A stretch of DNA of 64,000 bases from Rhizophlyctis rosea (lineage: Eukaryota; Chytridiomycota; Chytridiomycetes; Rhizophlyctidales; Rhizophlyctidaceae): NCBI GenBank assembly GCA_027596075.1, contig JADGJC010000212.1, positions 1 to 64,000 of the forward strand, read 5' to 3'. Positions 54,503 to 64,000 of this stretch are shown here, piece after piece (within the stretch, counting starts at the first letter, position 1; each line of letters starts with the position of its first letter). The position numbers were made by a program, and so were the translations under genes. The notes beneath the pieces were generated by a model that saw only the letters and a program-made list of their open reading frames with translations, was not told the DNA's origin and searched no databases.

Positions 54503-54979
54503 GAGTAGGTGCTCTATGTACAGTTTATACTGATGTTGTGAACATCATCTGCGATATCTCGAGCGGACGCACAGTTGTATGGTGTGGGCAAAACTTGGGC
54601 TGTGAATCTTCTGCGATCTACTGAGGAAGTGTCGCACGGAATCGGCAGGTCCTGCGACGAAACCGCTCGGCAGCTGCGCAGAGCTGCATTTGGATGCGAA
54701 GCTCCAAATGGCGCGGCGGTGCATTCCTCCCATCCGCTTCTGGACAGCATTCCAGATTCTGGCACCCACAGAGCCCTCCTCCACATCTCCAATTGACGCC
54801 GAACAAGGGTGTTCCTACTCGATGCGCAGTTAGTCACAGTAGTTAGGGCAACCGACTTGTCTCAACTGTGACTCTCAGCATGCACGGTCCCTTGCGGTCA
54901 ACCGATTCAGGTGTCTTTACGTCCATATCACGTACAGTTACAACACTATCTACAAGGAGTGATTGGATGAAAAAACGTA
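54503..54979. other. Convergent intergenic region
   Basis: This lies between the 3' ends of the synapsin-like and DUF1992 genes. Frames on both strands lack support. Confidence 0.5.
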
Positions 54980-55685
54980 CTATCCGTCAGGGTTCTGAAA
55001 GTGCTTGACTGAAAGGTCTCCCATCCTCAACATGGCATTAGGAGCCATGATATTGTAATTCTGAATCTTGCCATTGATCTTCTTTATCATATGTTCCAAG
55101 TCGTCCGGACTCATATTCGCGGAGGTCTCACGCAGTTTCCTGACATCCTCCTCTATATCTCGTCGCAGTTCAGCCCAAGGTGGTGCGTAACCTTCAAAAT
55201 GCATGAGATGAGAACGGAATCAACCTTCCGTATATGAATGGCTGAGATGATCAGCTTCACTGACCTTGTGCCGCCAGCACCTTTGTCACCTGGAAATCCA
55301 AATTGTCGACGCCGATAGGAGGCAATGTTGGCGGGGGAAGAGGTTTGCCTTTGCCCGATAAGTTATCAAAGACTCCACGCTTCTGAGCAAGACGTATTTG
55401 CCGCTCTATGAGTGCTTCCCAACCGGTAAGGTTGGTTGCAGGGGGCATTAGGAGGTTGGGGTTGTGGGAAGAGTGCTCTGCACTGGAGTCTGCGGTATGG
55501 GCGGTCGGTTCCTCAGCAGCGGGCTTGTCTTTCAGCAGTTTGGAGGAAAGGTGCCGGGAAGGCAACACGGGATGACTTGTCCGCAGGCTACGGACGGGCC
55601 CTCCCATGTAACGCATGGCCGTCACTGTACGTGAAGTAATCGTCTTCCTCTTCGAGCAATGAAAAGCTATTGTCCACCTGTACAT
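54980..55685 (-). CDS. DUF1992 (DNAJC28-type) mitochondrial protein
   Basis: Exons 55685-55265 and 55191-54980 join in phase 1 (GTCAGT/TGAAG) to give 210 residues. The N-terminus is basic and Ser/Thr-rich with few acidic residues (about residues 1-50), consistent with a mitochondrial presequence. The DUF1992 domain follows: NLTGWEALIERQIRLAQKRG, FDNLSGKGKPLPPP, then AAQGYAPPWAELRRDIEEDV and MIKKINGKIQNYNIMAP. In animals and plants this domain forms the conserved region of DNAJC28; no J domain is present here, as in bacterial relatives. Its role is uncertain. Confidence 0.85.
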
Positions 55686-56313
55686 ATAGTTTTCCTTTTA
55701 AGTATGTCAACGTGCTGGTGTCCGGTATTGCTGAAGCGGACTTTCCAGGACGCTTTGGCGTTTATGGCTCTAAGTAGTGACTAAACGATGTCGGACGGTC
55801 CCCAAGGTTTGAGTACTGACTTCTACCTCATACCTATTCGCATTGTTGTCGGCAGATGTTGGGGTGAGAAAGTGCCCACTCTCCTCTTGGTGAGCCATAC
55901 TTATACCAGCCACTAGGTGCCGAGGTGACTGCATGGGCAAATGAAGTGGGCACCACCAAGAAGGCAGGAACGTGCATCTGCAAGTCACGGTCCACGGACC
56001 AGGCTACGAGGGCCAAACAACAAAGTTCACTGCCCTGAGGCGCTGCACCTGTGTTACAACGCCGTAACACATTCCCCCATATGCAGCCGCTCAATAACAT
56101 CATCCATTCACAACGTTTCTGGCCCTTTCCACTTTCCCACAATCGTATTACACAGCAATTCTCCAATCTGCCGAGACGCACTCCCAACCCACCACTAACT
56201 TGTGATATCAGGTACGTCCTGCGCCTGAAGATCACCAACAATTACTTGTTTACTCTTTTTGTTGTTTGCTGATCTACAATCGACTTTCGTGTTTCCATTC
56301 CCACAGCTGCAAA
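55686..56313. other. Divergent intergenic region
   Basis: Shared upstream region of the DUF1992 and GDP-mannose pyrophosphorylase genes. A possible 5' UTR intron acceptor (CCCACAG, 56301-56306) lies just before the start of the latter. Confidence 0.5.
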
Positions 56314-57717
56314 ATGCCGCACCTCAAAGGTGTTATTCTCGTCGGAGGACCGTCTGTCGGCACGCGATTCCGTCCGCTGTCCATGGATGTACCGAAACCC
56401 CTCTTCCCTATCGCCGGCGTTCCCATGGTCCACCACCACGTCTCCGCTCTCGCCAAAATCAAGGATATGAAGGAAATCATCATTCTCGGGTTCTTCGAGC
56501 AAGGAGTGTTGGACAGGTTCTTGTTGGAGGTTCAAATTGAGTTTTCTCACATCAACATCAGGTATGGGGGCCGTGGGAAATGATCTACTGCTGGCTTCGT
56601 TGCAGTGTGGGAACATGTGGTACACAAAGGTCTGGTGGAACCCGTGGGCTGACGCCCTTCCCCTTACAGATACTTGCGTGAATACCAGGCTTTGGGCACA
56701 GGTGGTGGATTGTACCACTTCCGTGATGAAATCTTGAGGGGCAACCCAGACCAGGTCTTCGTACTCAACGCCGATATCGCATCGTCCTTCCCACTCGAAG
56801 CTATGCTTGCTTTCCACCGCCAGAAGAAAGCCGTCGGTACCTTGCTCAGCATCCGCATCGACCGCGCGCAAGTACAAAAGTACGGTTGCGTCGTTGCCAA
56901 CCCTGACACGCAAGAAGTGTTGCACTTCGTTGAAAAGCCTGAAACTTTCATTTCTGACCTGATCTCCTGCGGAGTTTACCTCTTCAACCCCAAAATCTTC
57001 ACTGTTTTCATGAAGGATGCCATTGCCAAGCGCCATGCAAAGGCTGTCGAAGCTGGAGAGGAAGAGGAGGCTTCCCGCACCAACAACTCTGAGAAGGTCG
57101 CCTTGGAATCGGACGTTCTCAGCTTGCTCACTGCCGACAAGAAGCTCTACGCATACGTCTGCCGCCCCGACAGGGACTTCTGGATGCAGATGAAAACCGG
57201 AAGCTCCGCCATCCCCGCCAACCGTCTCTACCTCCAATGGTTCATCAAGAACGCTCCCCGCCGTCTTTCCACCGCTCCCCGCGCATCCGACATTGTTGAA
57301 AGCCCAACCGACGAAGGTACCGCCGAAGTCATCCAACCCGCCTACATCCATCCCACCGCCGTCATCCACCCCTCCGCGAAGCTCGGTCCCAACGTCTCCA
57401 TTGGCCCCCGTGTCGTCATCGGCCGCGGCGTCCGTGTCCGCGACTCCATCATCCTCGACAATGTGGAGATCAAGAACGACTCTTGTATCTTGAATGCAGT
57501 GGTTGGGTGGGATTCCAAGATTGGGTGCTGGTCGCGTGTTGAGGGTGCACCTGGGGAGTCAAGTCATCACAATGCGACTGTGAAGGGGCAGAAGATTCCT
57601 AGTGCGGCTATTTTGGGCAAGGCGGTGACTGTGGCGGATGAGATTGCGGTTCGTAACTGCATTGTTTTGCCGCACAAGGAGCTTAAGAGCAGTCAGCATA
57701 ATGAAATCGTAATGTAA
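56314..57717 (+). CDS. Mannose-1-phosphate guanylyltransferase alpha subunit (GMPPA-like)
   Basis: Exons 56314-56561 and 56670-57717 join as AG|A (Arg) to give 431 residues, the family's usual length. The nucleotidyltransferase domain opens with GVILVGGPSVGTRFRPLSMDVPKPLFPIAG, with GTRFRPL and the PKPL lysine. It continues with EYQALGTGGGLYHFRDEI, VFVLNADIASSFPL (NADI, metal Asp) and VVANPDTQEVLHFVEKPETF. The C-terminal left-handed beta-helix has hexapeptide-like repeats (IHPTAVIHPSAKLGPNVSIGP, GRGVRVRDSIILDNVEIK). The closing segment AVRNCIVLPHKELKSSQHNEIVM matches the GMPPA end. GMPPA proteins are the regulatory, GDP-mannose-sensing partner of the catalytic GMPPB in protein mannosylation and wall synthesis; the G-x-S-x-GTRFRPL form supports the alpha type. 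Confidence 0.92.
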
Positions 57718-57983
57718 ATGGTGGGAGCTTATGGTTATAGTGGTGTAGAAACTAGTTGTAGGATAGATAGCTTTGTATTTCGTCTCGTAATCTAACGGTT
57801 CTGCGGTCTTTTTCCATTATTTCAAGACATGTTTGTGAAGTGCGACTCTTCCAAGGTATATTTAATGAAGAATAAACAGCTCTGTACAAAGAAGGTGCAT
57901 CGTGCATATCGGCAATATGCAAGCCGGCCCTTCAAATTTCCCATTACAAAATGGACCCTTCCCTCCCACTCCCCAACCCCACC

Positions 57984-58414
57984 TTACAACTTCTTCGCCG
58001 CATCCGACGCAACAACCTTCTCCTCCCCAAACTTCTGCAATCCCCCACAAAACGCCGCCTTGCCCGCCAAAGACTCCGCCTCGCCCTCCGCCTTGACCAA
58101 ACCCGGGTGATTCACGGCGCGCGCGGCGACGTCCTCGCGACGCTGTTGGGCGCCCTGGGAGTCGTAGCTGCGGAGTTCGGCTAGTGCTTCTTCCTTCATT
58201 GCGTGGCCTTGTTGTTGGAAGCTGGTCGCGCCTGTGAGGGAGCCTAGTGTTTCCTGTGAGGGGTTGGTGTAGAGTTAGAGTTGGTGGGTTTGTTGGTGGG
58301 GTGTAGGGGTTGGCTTGTGGGTTTTACCTCTGCGACACCGGCGACGTAGTTGACGTGGCCGTGGATGAGGGAGGGGTTTTGGGTGGTGGTGGTGTTTTGA
58401 GTGGGGGTTGACAT
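57984..58414 (-). CDS. Hmp1/CsbD-like small protein
   Basis: Exons 58414-58328 and 58253-57984 join in phase 0 (GTAAAA/CACAG) to give 118 residues. The protein begins with a Thr/Gln/Asn-rich 12 residues, then SLIHGHVNYVAGVAEETLGSL, resembling the start of the fungal mismatch- and cruciform-DNA-recognition protein Hmp1 (A-x-G-x-x-NYxxGxxxETxG). An Ala/Glu-rich helical region follows, with YDSQGAQQRREDVAARAVN and KAEGEAESLAGKAAF. The proposed DNA-structure-binding role is known only for Ustilago Hmp1; CsbD-like proteins are general stress proteins. The gene is divergent from the transporter gene and has a TATA box, fitting stress-inducible expression. Confidence 0.75.
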
Positions 58415-58517
58415 GGTTGTGTTGCTTTGTGAATTAGGTTGTGTTTTTGGATTTCGGATGTGAGTGCGTTTTTTCATGTAGATGATGTGAAGGGATGGTG
58501 ACGCGCCCTTGTGGGGG

Positions 58518-58528
58518 CATTTTATAAG
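58518..58528 (-). promoter_or_regulatory. TATA box of the Hmp1-like gene
   Basis: The minus strand reads CTTATAAAATG, with TATAAAA at 58526-58520, about 106 bases upstream of the start codon. It is the best TATA match close to a start in the window. Confidence 0.55.
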
Positions 58529-58893
58529 AGGATATGCGGAAGAATCGCCTTAGGGTCTTAGGTAGCAGAGAATGAGGCTGAGAGTGCGTGGGTAGGGCCC
58601 TGACGTCAGTCCGCGTAAACAGACGTGGTTGCCGTTGATCGCGTAAGCAGCTGCGCGATGAATCAGCATGACAGAAGGTTCGGACAATGAGAGCCCAGAA
58701 TTTTCATTTGATTTTTGGCCACATGTGGTGGTGCACCTGACGCGGGTGGCGGTGTGCACATTTTTGCGCAGAAATGCCCATTTCATTTCCTTTTCCACAA
58801 GCGCTTCTATTCTCCCTTTCCACACCACCAGACATCTCCATTTCGCCTCCTTGGTCCGAACCCCTCCCGTCTCCACCTCTCCAAGTTACCAGC

Positions 58894-60742
58894 ATGACTG
58901 GCAAAGGTTCACCTCCAACAGAACAAGGCCTAAGCCGAGCGTCTTCCTCCACCTCCACAACATTCATCCTCCACGTCTCCCCTCTCCGCTTCCTAGCCCT
59001 CTTCCTCTTCTGCTGCTTCTCCTTCACAAGTGCACTCCAATGGATCACATTTGCTCCCATCACGACACAACTCACTGCATACTACGGCTTCCCCTCAGCA
59101 GCAACAGGCGCCTCATACCTGAACGGACTGTCAATTGTATATATGGCGTGCTACCCGATAACGCTAATACCTGCATTGAAGGTCATTGGTGAGAAGGATG
59201 GGTTGAGAAATGGGATGGTGGTTGGATCTGGGTTGAATGCTCTTGGAGCCCTGTTGCGGTGGGTGGGAACTTTGAATTGGGTTGTGGCGAAAGGGTGGGG
59301 AGTGAGCATCGGTATAGTCATGGCGGGGCAGACTTTAGCTGCCATTGCGCAGGTTTTCATGCTTGGTATGTGCCTGTTTCCACGCATTCCGTTCATGAAG
59401 GGCGCTCTTCAGCAGCAAGGCGTCCTGTGATTTTGATCTGATTCCCTTGCCCAGCATTACCGCCCCGGCTAGCTTCCGTATGGTTCCCCGCAGCGGAGCG
59501 AAATACCGCGTCATCCGTCGGTATAGGAGCCAATACATTTGGTATATCTGCTGGGTACGAAGAGAGAGGTTTGAAGGATTATTGCATCTCCTCCAAAAAT
59601 TGACCATTCCGCGGCGCCTGCAGCTTCCTCCTATCAGCCATTCTTGTAACAGATTCCAACATCAGTCATGTGTTTCCTCCCTACATGTTAGGACAGTTCA
59701 TATTCACGTCTCTGATTGTCATTGGCATTTGGTTCGCATTCCGTGGCGCACCTGAAGAGGCACCGAGGTATGTTCACTGAAGTTTCACTTGATTGTCTAC
59801 CCCAAATATGCATTGAACTCCGGCATCAGCACATCAGCCGCAGAAGAGGCTTTACCAAACGTTTGGACATCATTGACGGAGCTTGCGAGAATGCCCTCTT
59901 TATGGTTCTTGTGTTTATCTTTTGGTATCAACCAAGGAGGGGTAAGCTTCAGCTGATCGTTTTCCATCGACATAGTCTACAGTCTGACACGATACGACTC
60001 TTCAGTTCTACGCCCTTACAACACTACTGGCGCAAATCATTCTTCCACTCCACCCAACCAAATCAAATGCAATATCGTGGCTCGGTTTCGCCATTGTTGC
60101 CGGGGGTATCGTTTCTGCCTTGGCTACCGGTATGGTTCTTGATAGATCTACCAAGTTCAAAATGATGTTGGTTGGAGTGTATGGCGGAACGGTGGTTGGG
60201 TATCTTGCTTTTGGTGCCGAGGTACAAGTTGAGGGATCGTTTGGTGGACTTTCTGCCGCTTGGTAGGTCACGCAAACATATTTGAGGGAGTTTCAGACGA
60301 GAGTGTCAAAAACTCAAGTAATCCATATTCCGGCCTTTTCAGCACAATCATCGGCCTCCTCTCCTCCTCCCTAATCCCCGCCAGCTTCCAATACGCCTCC
60401 GAACTCTTCTACCCACATTCCGAAACCATCACCGCTTCCATTCTCAATACCTCCGCCCAAGTTTTCGGCATCATCTTCATCGAAGTTATCAACGCTATCA
60501 TGATTGCCAATGAGGAGCCTAATGCAGTGTTGCAAAGTGTGAAGATTGGGACGTGGGTGCTTGTTGGAGTTGTTGTGGGTGGGTGGGGGATGTGTGCTGG
60601 GGTGAAAGGACGGTTGAAGAGGTTGGCGAGGGACGGGAAGGATAAGGAGGTGTTGAAGGATGGGGTGGTGGTTGAGGTTGTGGTTGGGAAGAGTGCGGAT
60701 CTTAGTCCGAGTGAGGAGGGGATGGGTGGTAGTAGTGCATAG
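58894..60742 (+). CDS. Major facilitator transporter, FLVCR/SLC49-like
   Basis: The start is MTGKGSPPTEQG, followed by a 30-residue cytoplasmic tail and then transmembrane segments. Exon 1 (58894 to about 59365) has FLALFLFCCFSFTSALQWITFAPIT, YLNGLSIVYMACYPITLIPAL, the inter-helix DGLRNGM loop, and LNALGALLRWVG with GQTLAAIAQVFML. The next exon, from about 59457, gives ALPPRLASVWFPAAERNTAS and GIGANTFG, the conserved PxRLAxxWFPxxERxTA segment of SLC49 (FLVCR, DIRC2) proteins. Later exons (about 59660-59770, 59850-59945, 60006-60265, 60340-60742) carry the second six-helix half and a cytoplasmic, acidic tail. Exact boundaries of the middle exons are uncertain. FLVCR-group proteins move haem, choline or related cations; the substrate here is unknown. 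Confidence 0.8.
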
Positions 60743-62128
60743 GTGCCAGAGTCTTGAGCAGATTCAGATGACAAGGTCTTTTTTTGGACGAGTTGTACTT
60801 TACATTATCGTGTTTAGTTTGTACATACCCATTTTTGTATTTAGGGTTCGTTTATGTAGCGTGGTGCATGTGTAGTTGTTTTGTTATGTCATGTATTTGG
60901 AGATTATGTATAATGAAAGCGATAGCAGGCTGACTTGTGCGACAATGTCAGCTCGGCGGATCGTGCGGTTGCGCGTCTGAAAAAGTGAACGCAATAGCTC
61001 CCACTGTTGGTTGCAGGAGAGGATGAGAAGGCACGATGCCGACACCATTGATGATTGGCGAGTCGCAAGCCAGAAACTGTTAACATAAGGGCCGTCTTCC
61101 AGCAAACTTATGCGGCAAATTGTCCATGATCCGGCAAATGTGATATCCACCCGCCCTACACACGTGCAAGGCAATGAAAGTTATCCATCTCATTCAGCGA
61201 AACAACCCCCTGTGCACGTAAACCACGCTGACACACAGGTCATGATTGGTGAATCGAGGTATGTTGACTGCAATACTTTCGCTCCAAGCTCATAACCAAA
61301 ACTTTACACGCAATTCCCCTTTCAAAAGCTCTGCTTTAACGATTTCGCATACTGATTAGATGGAGACATTTCGCCCTGCTGACTCTGCTGTGCTACTGCA
61401 TTTTCAAAACCCTAGGATGCCAACCGGGACTCAAGCGAGGGTTGGCAGTTCATTTATCGGCAAGCATCACACAGCACCTCCTCCGAGGACCCCACAACAT
61501 TTGATCTCCCCAAATGAATATTGAAAATGCGTGTTCCCGGAGGGTGAGGACGAAACACCCTCATATAACAACATAAGAAATTCGGAGCGTACATTCGTTC
61601 CTCCACACACCCTATTCTCTTGCACTGGTCCTACCGGTAAATAAGAATTCGGACAACGTGTGGGTACATGTGCATGCCGCTTATTAACCGCCAAGAAATG
61701 CATCAATGTCTCCATGCGCACCACAACATGTGAATGGGGAGCTTACAAAGCGCACTAATGAGAGCACGCATGTCAAATGGAGGCTGACAGGATATGTTCA
61801 TTCGCGCAGGATTATTCTTCTTTTCCCATTGGGATGGTGTATGATTGCAGTTTTCATCACAAAACTGTTTCATCATTCGAGTATCGAATTTTCCTTTTTC
61901 TTCATTGCAGGATGTGCCGATGCGGTCGTATTGACCCATGTTCGACCATTGCGATGACACTCCTGCGTCGTGAGAAAACAAAATGTATAAGAATAGCCTG
62001 GATCCCCACTCATTCCCCAGTCGTTCCCACCATCCAGCGAGACTCCTCATCGCACCTTCCATCCAACTGCTTCTTTCTCACATCCTTCACTTCACGTCTG
62101 TCTGTCACTCCCTCAACCACTCGCTACA
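60743..62128. other. Intergenic, no gene seen
   Basis: About 1.4 kb with only short, unsupported frames on both strands. The last 140 bases are pyrimidine-rich with TATAAGA at 61986-61992 and are probably the promoter and 5' UTR of the HsbA-like gene. Confidence 0.5.
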
Positions 62129-62988
62129 ATGACTCCCACAAAGCTCGTCCTCCTTCTTCTCATTCTGTTCCCGTCCGCCTTTGCCGTCCTGACGCCCGAC
62201 CAAATCGTCACGCGAATCCAAGCCCTGACAGGCCAGGTCACCGCCCTGGTACCTGTTGCCCAGTCCTTCACTGGAACTCTGCTTGGTATCGGTGGAGGCC
62301 TCTCTGTAAGTGTAAATTACGGTACCTCACTCCGTTTCTGTTGGTTGCACACTTCTCAACAACTAATATATTTCTGTTTTGGCTTGCAGCCCCCCATCTC
62401 CCAGCTCAACATCATCGTCACCGAAGTCAACACCCTGGCTACCGACGTGCAAGGAACTGCCACCGTGACAAGCTCAACTGCGGCTAGCAGTATCGTTACC
62501 GCATTCACCGCGGTACGGATCAAATTTTCGGAGTTTGCGCCCTTACGAGTTTCGCGCAGGCTCACGAATCATTCCTTTTTCCCCTTCCTGCCATTAGTTC
62601 ACTCAAGCCGAGACAACTTTGGCCAAAACCATCAGTTCCAGCATTGTCGCCGCCATTCCAGTCGTCGGACAGCCACTTTCGACCGCCCTGTCCCAGGATG
62701 CAACTGCAGTCAATGTGAGTAGCTCGGTTGCAATCAGTATCTCGTCTGAACGCTCGAAGCCTCATCATACCCCTACAGAACCTTGCCTCCGCTCTGATCA
62801 GCATCGTCCAAGGTACGGCTTCAGGTGGCATCATCCAAAACCAGTTGAATGCGCTGAACGCGGTTCTGAGCGCGGTGATCAACACCATCAAGCGTCTCGG
62901 TCTGCGCAAGCGCGTCCTCCCGAGCTTGGTCCGTCGCTCTGCTGGGTCCGTCGCCAAGAGGCTTGTTGGCGATGTTAGGGTTCATTGA
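62129..62988 (+). CDS. HsbA-like secreted hydrophobic-surface-binding protein
   Basis: Four exons (62129-62305, 62390-62512, 62598-62714, 62779-62988), all phase 0, give 208 residues. A signal peptide, MTPTKLVLLLLILFPSAFA, is followed by a helical mature domain rich in Thr, Ser, Val and Ala: DQIVTRIQALTGQVTALVP, QLNIIVTEVNTLATDVQGT, TLAKTISSSIVAAIPVVGQ, and QNQLNALNAVLSAVINTIKR. The pattern of regularly spaced small and hydrophobic residues resembles the HsbA / cell-wall galactomannoprotein family, which coats hydrophobic surfaces and recruits secreted enzymes. A basic C-terminus (RKR near residue 181, then RR and KR) is unlike most HsbA proteins and has dibasic sites that could be processed. 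No cysteine is present in the mature domain. Confidence 0.65.
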
Positions 62989-63838
62989 AGGCAGAGACTT
63001 TTGGAGCAGTAGAGTCAGTAGCTTCTGAATCAACAGTGACGGGTTGCTCTTACATGGAGCTGCGTATTGTAGATAGCGTATTGTGCGCAGGCAATATCTT
63101 TGCAAATAGGAATGTAAAAATTTCGTGCCTCTTATTATGACTTGACTGCCTGAACTTAAGAACAAACCCAAAGTCGGCTTGGGTACTGTTCATTCAGCTC
63201 TCCGGTATTCGATTAAGTTCATACAGCAACCTAGGTGAACACCCGCACTGAAATCAAGCACCCTCTTGGCAACGACTTTCAAGCCGACTATCAGGTTATC
63301 CTGAGATTTGACCATGAACATTGATACCGTCAAGGGCAAAGGCTTGGCTGGGGCAACTGAAGGGCCATCCACTTGGGGCTAAATTACAACTCAGAACTCT
63401 GAAGACCACGCAGAGCAAGACCAAAATCACCTCATCAACATCATAATCTGGCCAGCCCCTATTGAAAATCTGTGGCATATACTTACTTGCAAAGGTAGTG
63501 GAGCAAGGCAATCCTAACATAGAAGCAGAATTTGAAATGAAGTTTGGCGTGAGTTGGAAGCCTTTGGTAGGTTAATTTTAGAAAGGTTCGTCAATAGGAG
63601 GCACGCCCTATGTGGCCTTTATTGAGAGCAACGGTTGGTCTTCTGGACATTGAGTTCATCAAACATGTCATCAATATGATCAAGCTATACCATTATGTGT
63701 GTTGCACATTGCAGCAACCTTTCTGGACGGGTACTGTACATTATGTAAACCACGCCGTTCAGAAGGCAGAACCAACATTTCCCGCGGTTCCTTTTTCGTG
63801 TGGACTGAACACCCGCCCATCGGTCCTTCCCATCTGCT
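62989..63838. other. Intergenic, no gene seen
   Basis: No supported frame, RNA gene or repeat was found here. Confidence 0.5.
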
Positions 63839-64000
63839 TCAATCATCGTATTCTACCCTCAAGCTCAACGGGATGGGTGTCTCCGCGCAGTTAGGGTCCA
63901 AGTACAACCTTCCAGTCGCACCGCCCAAGTCCTCAATAATCCGATCAAGACGGCCAGCTGGTCCGGGAGCGCGACGGAGATTTTTGAGACGGAAGATCTA
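63839..64000 (-). CDS. Possible 3' end of a gene entering from the right edge
   Basis: A minus-strand frame is open from the window edge to TGA 63841-63839, about 53 codons. It contains LKNLRRAPGPAGRLDRII and TGRLYLDPNCAETPIPL before ending LRVEYDD. Composition and the acidic end look protein-like, but the fragment is too short to assign, and a competing plus-strand frame exists at 63610-63894. Confidence 0.35.

Noticed and set aside
56242..57369. 375-codon minus-strand open frame
   Set aside because: It is the antisense shadow of the GDP-mannose pyrophosphorylase exons and has no recognisable domain.

Overview
The window is nuclear DNA of a zoosporic (flagellated) early-diverging fungus, most likely a chytrid. 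The reasons are: intron-rich genes with short GT-AG introns (about 50-110 bases) and CTRAY-type branch sites; fungal-type families (T5orf172 GIY-YIG protein, Hmp1/CsbD-like protein, HsbA-like secreted protein, fungal PARP-UBC fusion); and microtubule or cilium genes that most terrestrial fungi have lost (a vasohibin-type tubulin carboxypeptidase). The assignment to chytrids is inference; no rRNA or other marker is present. Exon boundaries were read by hand from splice signals and frame continuity.

Layout. 0-6.2 kb: a truncated gene, a divergent pair (unknown four-exon protein and an unknown multi-pass membrane protein), a 2-oxoglutarate/Fe(II) dioxygenase resembling fungal TET/JBP-type enzymes, and a small lysine-rich protein. 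6.2-9.3 kb: no recognisable gene, but repeated exon/intron-like modules, a duplicated two-hairpin element and a 30-bp minisatellite. 9.3-11.1 kb: 6-phosphogluconate dehydrogenase in five exons. 11.3-18.1 kb: an unusual minus-strand locus in which an EF-1alpha-like GTPase core is joined in frame, through introns, to long N- and C-terminal low-complexity regions. 18.1-20.9 kb: repeat-bearing intergenic DNA. 20.9-25 kb: an APH-like kinase, an expansin-like secreted protein and an unknown protein. 25.8-30.9 kb: a large PARP plus E2-like (UBE2Q-type) protein. 31.2-44.9 kb: an acidic coiled-coil protein divergent from the vasohibin gene; a GIY-YIG protein divergent from a large checkpoint mediator (53BP1/Crb2 type) with GATA-like finger, Tudor and BRCT domains, crossed by a 10-N gap. 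45.3-50.3 kb: alpha/beta hydrolase, secreted cysteine-rich protein, a TTGAC-rich repeat field, and an FLX1/SLC25A32-type mitochondrial carrier. 51.1-54.5 kb: a decayed HET-like gene with three in-frame TGA codons, then a synapsin homologue. 54.9-63 kb: DUF1992 protein, GDP-mannose pyrophosphorylase A, Hmp1-like protein, FLVCR/SLC49-like transporter, HsbA-like secreted protein. A fragment of another gene may enter at the right edge.

There is no operon logic. The genes are mostly independent housekeeping, chromatin/DNA-damage, cytoskeletal and secreted functions. Chromatin and DNA-damage signalling is well represented (dioxygenase, PARP-UBC, 53BP1-like mediator, GIY-YIG protein, Hmp1-like protein). 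The strongest items for follow-up are the chimeric EF-1alpha locus, the fungal synapsin, the TET/JBP-like dioxygenase, the PARP gene with a GC-AG intron inside its catalytic tyrosine codon, and the finger-Tudor-BRCT mediator.
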